A stretch of 42,688 bases of DNA, from the NCBI RefSeq assembly GCF_001477495.1, contig NZ_LDTF01000020.1, positions 1 through 42,688 on the forward strand, written 5' to 3'. Both the position numbers and the translations under genes were made by a program. Below the pieces are notes generated by a model. The model searched no databases and had not been told where the DNA came from. It saw only the letters and a list, made by a program, of their open reading frames with translations. Positions 42,294-42,688 of this stretch are shown here, one piece after another (the first letter of the stretch is position 1; the number at the start of each line of letters is the position of its first letter). This DNA is from Sphingomonas yabuuchiae (GTDB lineage: Bacteria; Pseudomonadota; Alphaproteobacteria; Sphingomonadales; Sphingomonadaceae).

Positions 42294-42551
42294 ATGTTTG
42301 AAGTCGGGCGACGTTATCGCATCACCACGGCAGATCACGATGGTACGGGTTACAGCTCGGTCACCGTGGCGGCATGGGAGGCGCCTCTCTTAAAGGTGGA
42401 GCGTCTCGGCAGCTACGAGATTATCAACACCGCAGCGCCTCAGTTTGTATCGGGAGAACCAGATGACGAAGCGTATCGAACTGCGCAGACTGCAGCGGCC
42501 AAGGACATTGCTGACAGCTTTAGCGTCAAGTTTTTGGGCAGGGACGGCTGA
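42294..42551 (+). CDS. Hypothetical protein, 85 aa
   Basis: Start MFEVGRRYRITTADHDG with GGGAG upstream. Short beta-rich N-terminal half and a helical C-terminal half (EAYRTAQTAAAKDIADSF). Divergent from the SOS operon; its start is about 135 bases from the LexA box, so SOS control of it is uncertain. No family recognised. Confidence 0.65.
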   Translation: MFEVGRRYRITTADHDGTGYSSVTVAAWEAPLLKVERLGSYEIINTAAPQFVSGEPDDEAYRTAQTAAAKDIADSFSVKFLGRDG

Positions 42552-42632
42552 GCGGTTAGCGGCAACTCTAGGTCGTGAACCCATAAACGGCTGACATGCG
42601 GGCCTCAGTCAACGCGGTTGCGATAGAGCGGC

Positions 42633-42688
42633 ATGCATCAGACTAAGTTCCATCGCTACGAAGGTGCCGGCGAACCAAAGCCGAACGA
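42633..42688 (+). CDS. Possible partial CDS at the right edge
   Basis: ATG at 42633 opens a frame MHQTKFHRYEGAGEPKPN that runs off the window. GAG lies upstream. Too short to classify. Confidence 0.3.
   Translation, partial: MHQTKFHRYEGAGEPKPN

Noticed and set aside
42107..42295. Longer version of the small SOS gene
   Set aside because: Would translate across the LexA box and promoter.

Overview
The window is GC-rich alphaproteobacterial DNA, most likely from a sphingomonad (Sphingomonas or a close relative). The indications are HWE-type kinases, a BigR sulfide module, an alginate-export-like porin, a LexA box of the alphaproteobacterial GTTC-N7-GTTC form, and short palindromic intergenic repeats that I associate with this group from memory. 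No rRNA, tRNA or CRISPR array was seen.

Layout. (1) 1-9.6 kb: a mobilisation region. A MobA/MobL-type relaxase faces a compact three-gene operon of unknown function across a 200-bp region that holds a candidate oriT. Downstream of the relaxase lie an S8 lipoprotein protease and a minus-strand run of secreted or membrane proteins of unknown function. (2) 10-16.5 kb: signalling. It holds a GAF/PAS hybrid histidine kinase, a lone receiver protein, an HWE histidine kinase, and a receiver gene broken by one in-frame stop. (3) 16.5-19.1 kb: a BigR-type sulfide module (TauE/SafE exporter, rhodanese-DUF2892, thiol-sensing ArsR regulator, divergent persulfide-dioxygenase-like hydrolase). (4) 19.2-25.2 kb: an alginate-export-family porin, a membrane endonuclease/phosphatase-fold protein, an SLC13 transporter, an anchored unknown and a class A beta-lactamase-like lipoprotein. 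(5) 25.4-28.2 kb: an arsRCBH arsenic operon. (6) 28.6-29.4 kb: an AlpA/excisionase-like gene with iterated operator-like sites, possibly an island edge. (7) 30.4-35.4 kb: the most unusual part. About eleven small genes of unknown function lie on both strands, and nearly every junction between neighbours carries a copy of one hairpin repeat. All ten copies read in the same direction, and each interval holds one gene. (8) 35.5-42.7 kb: a secreted protein, a chemoreceptor, a SRAP-type DNA-crosslink protein, mntP behind a yybP-ykoY manganese riboswitch, and an SOS operon (small protein, umuD, umuC) under a LexA box.

Functional links. The arsenic and sulfide modules are self-contained stress operons of the kind carried on islands. 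SRAP and UmuDC are DNA-damage functions. The strongest candidate for an undescribed system is the repeat-punctuated small-gene array. The relaxase-linked operon at 7331-9646 is second. Functions for both are inference only.
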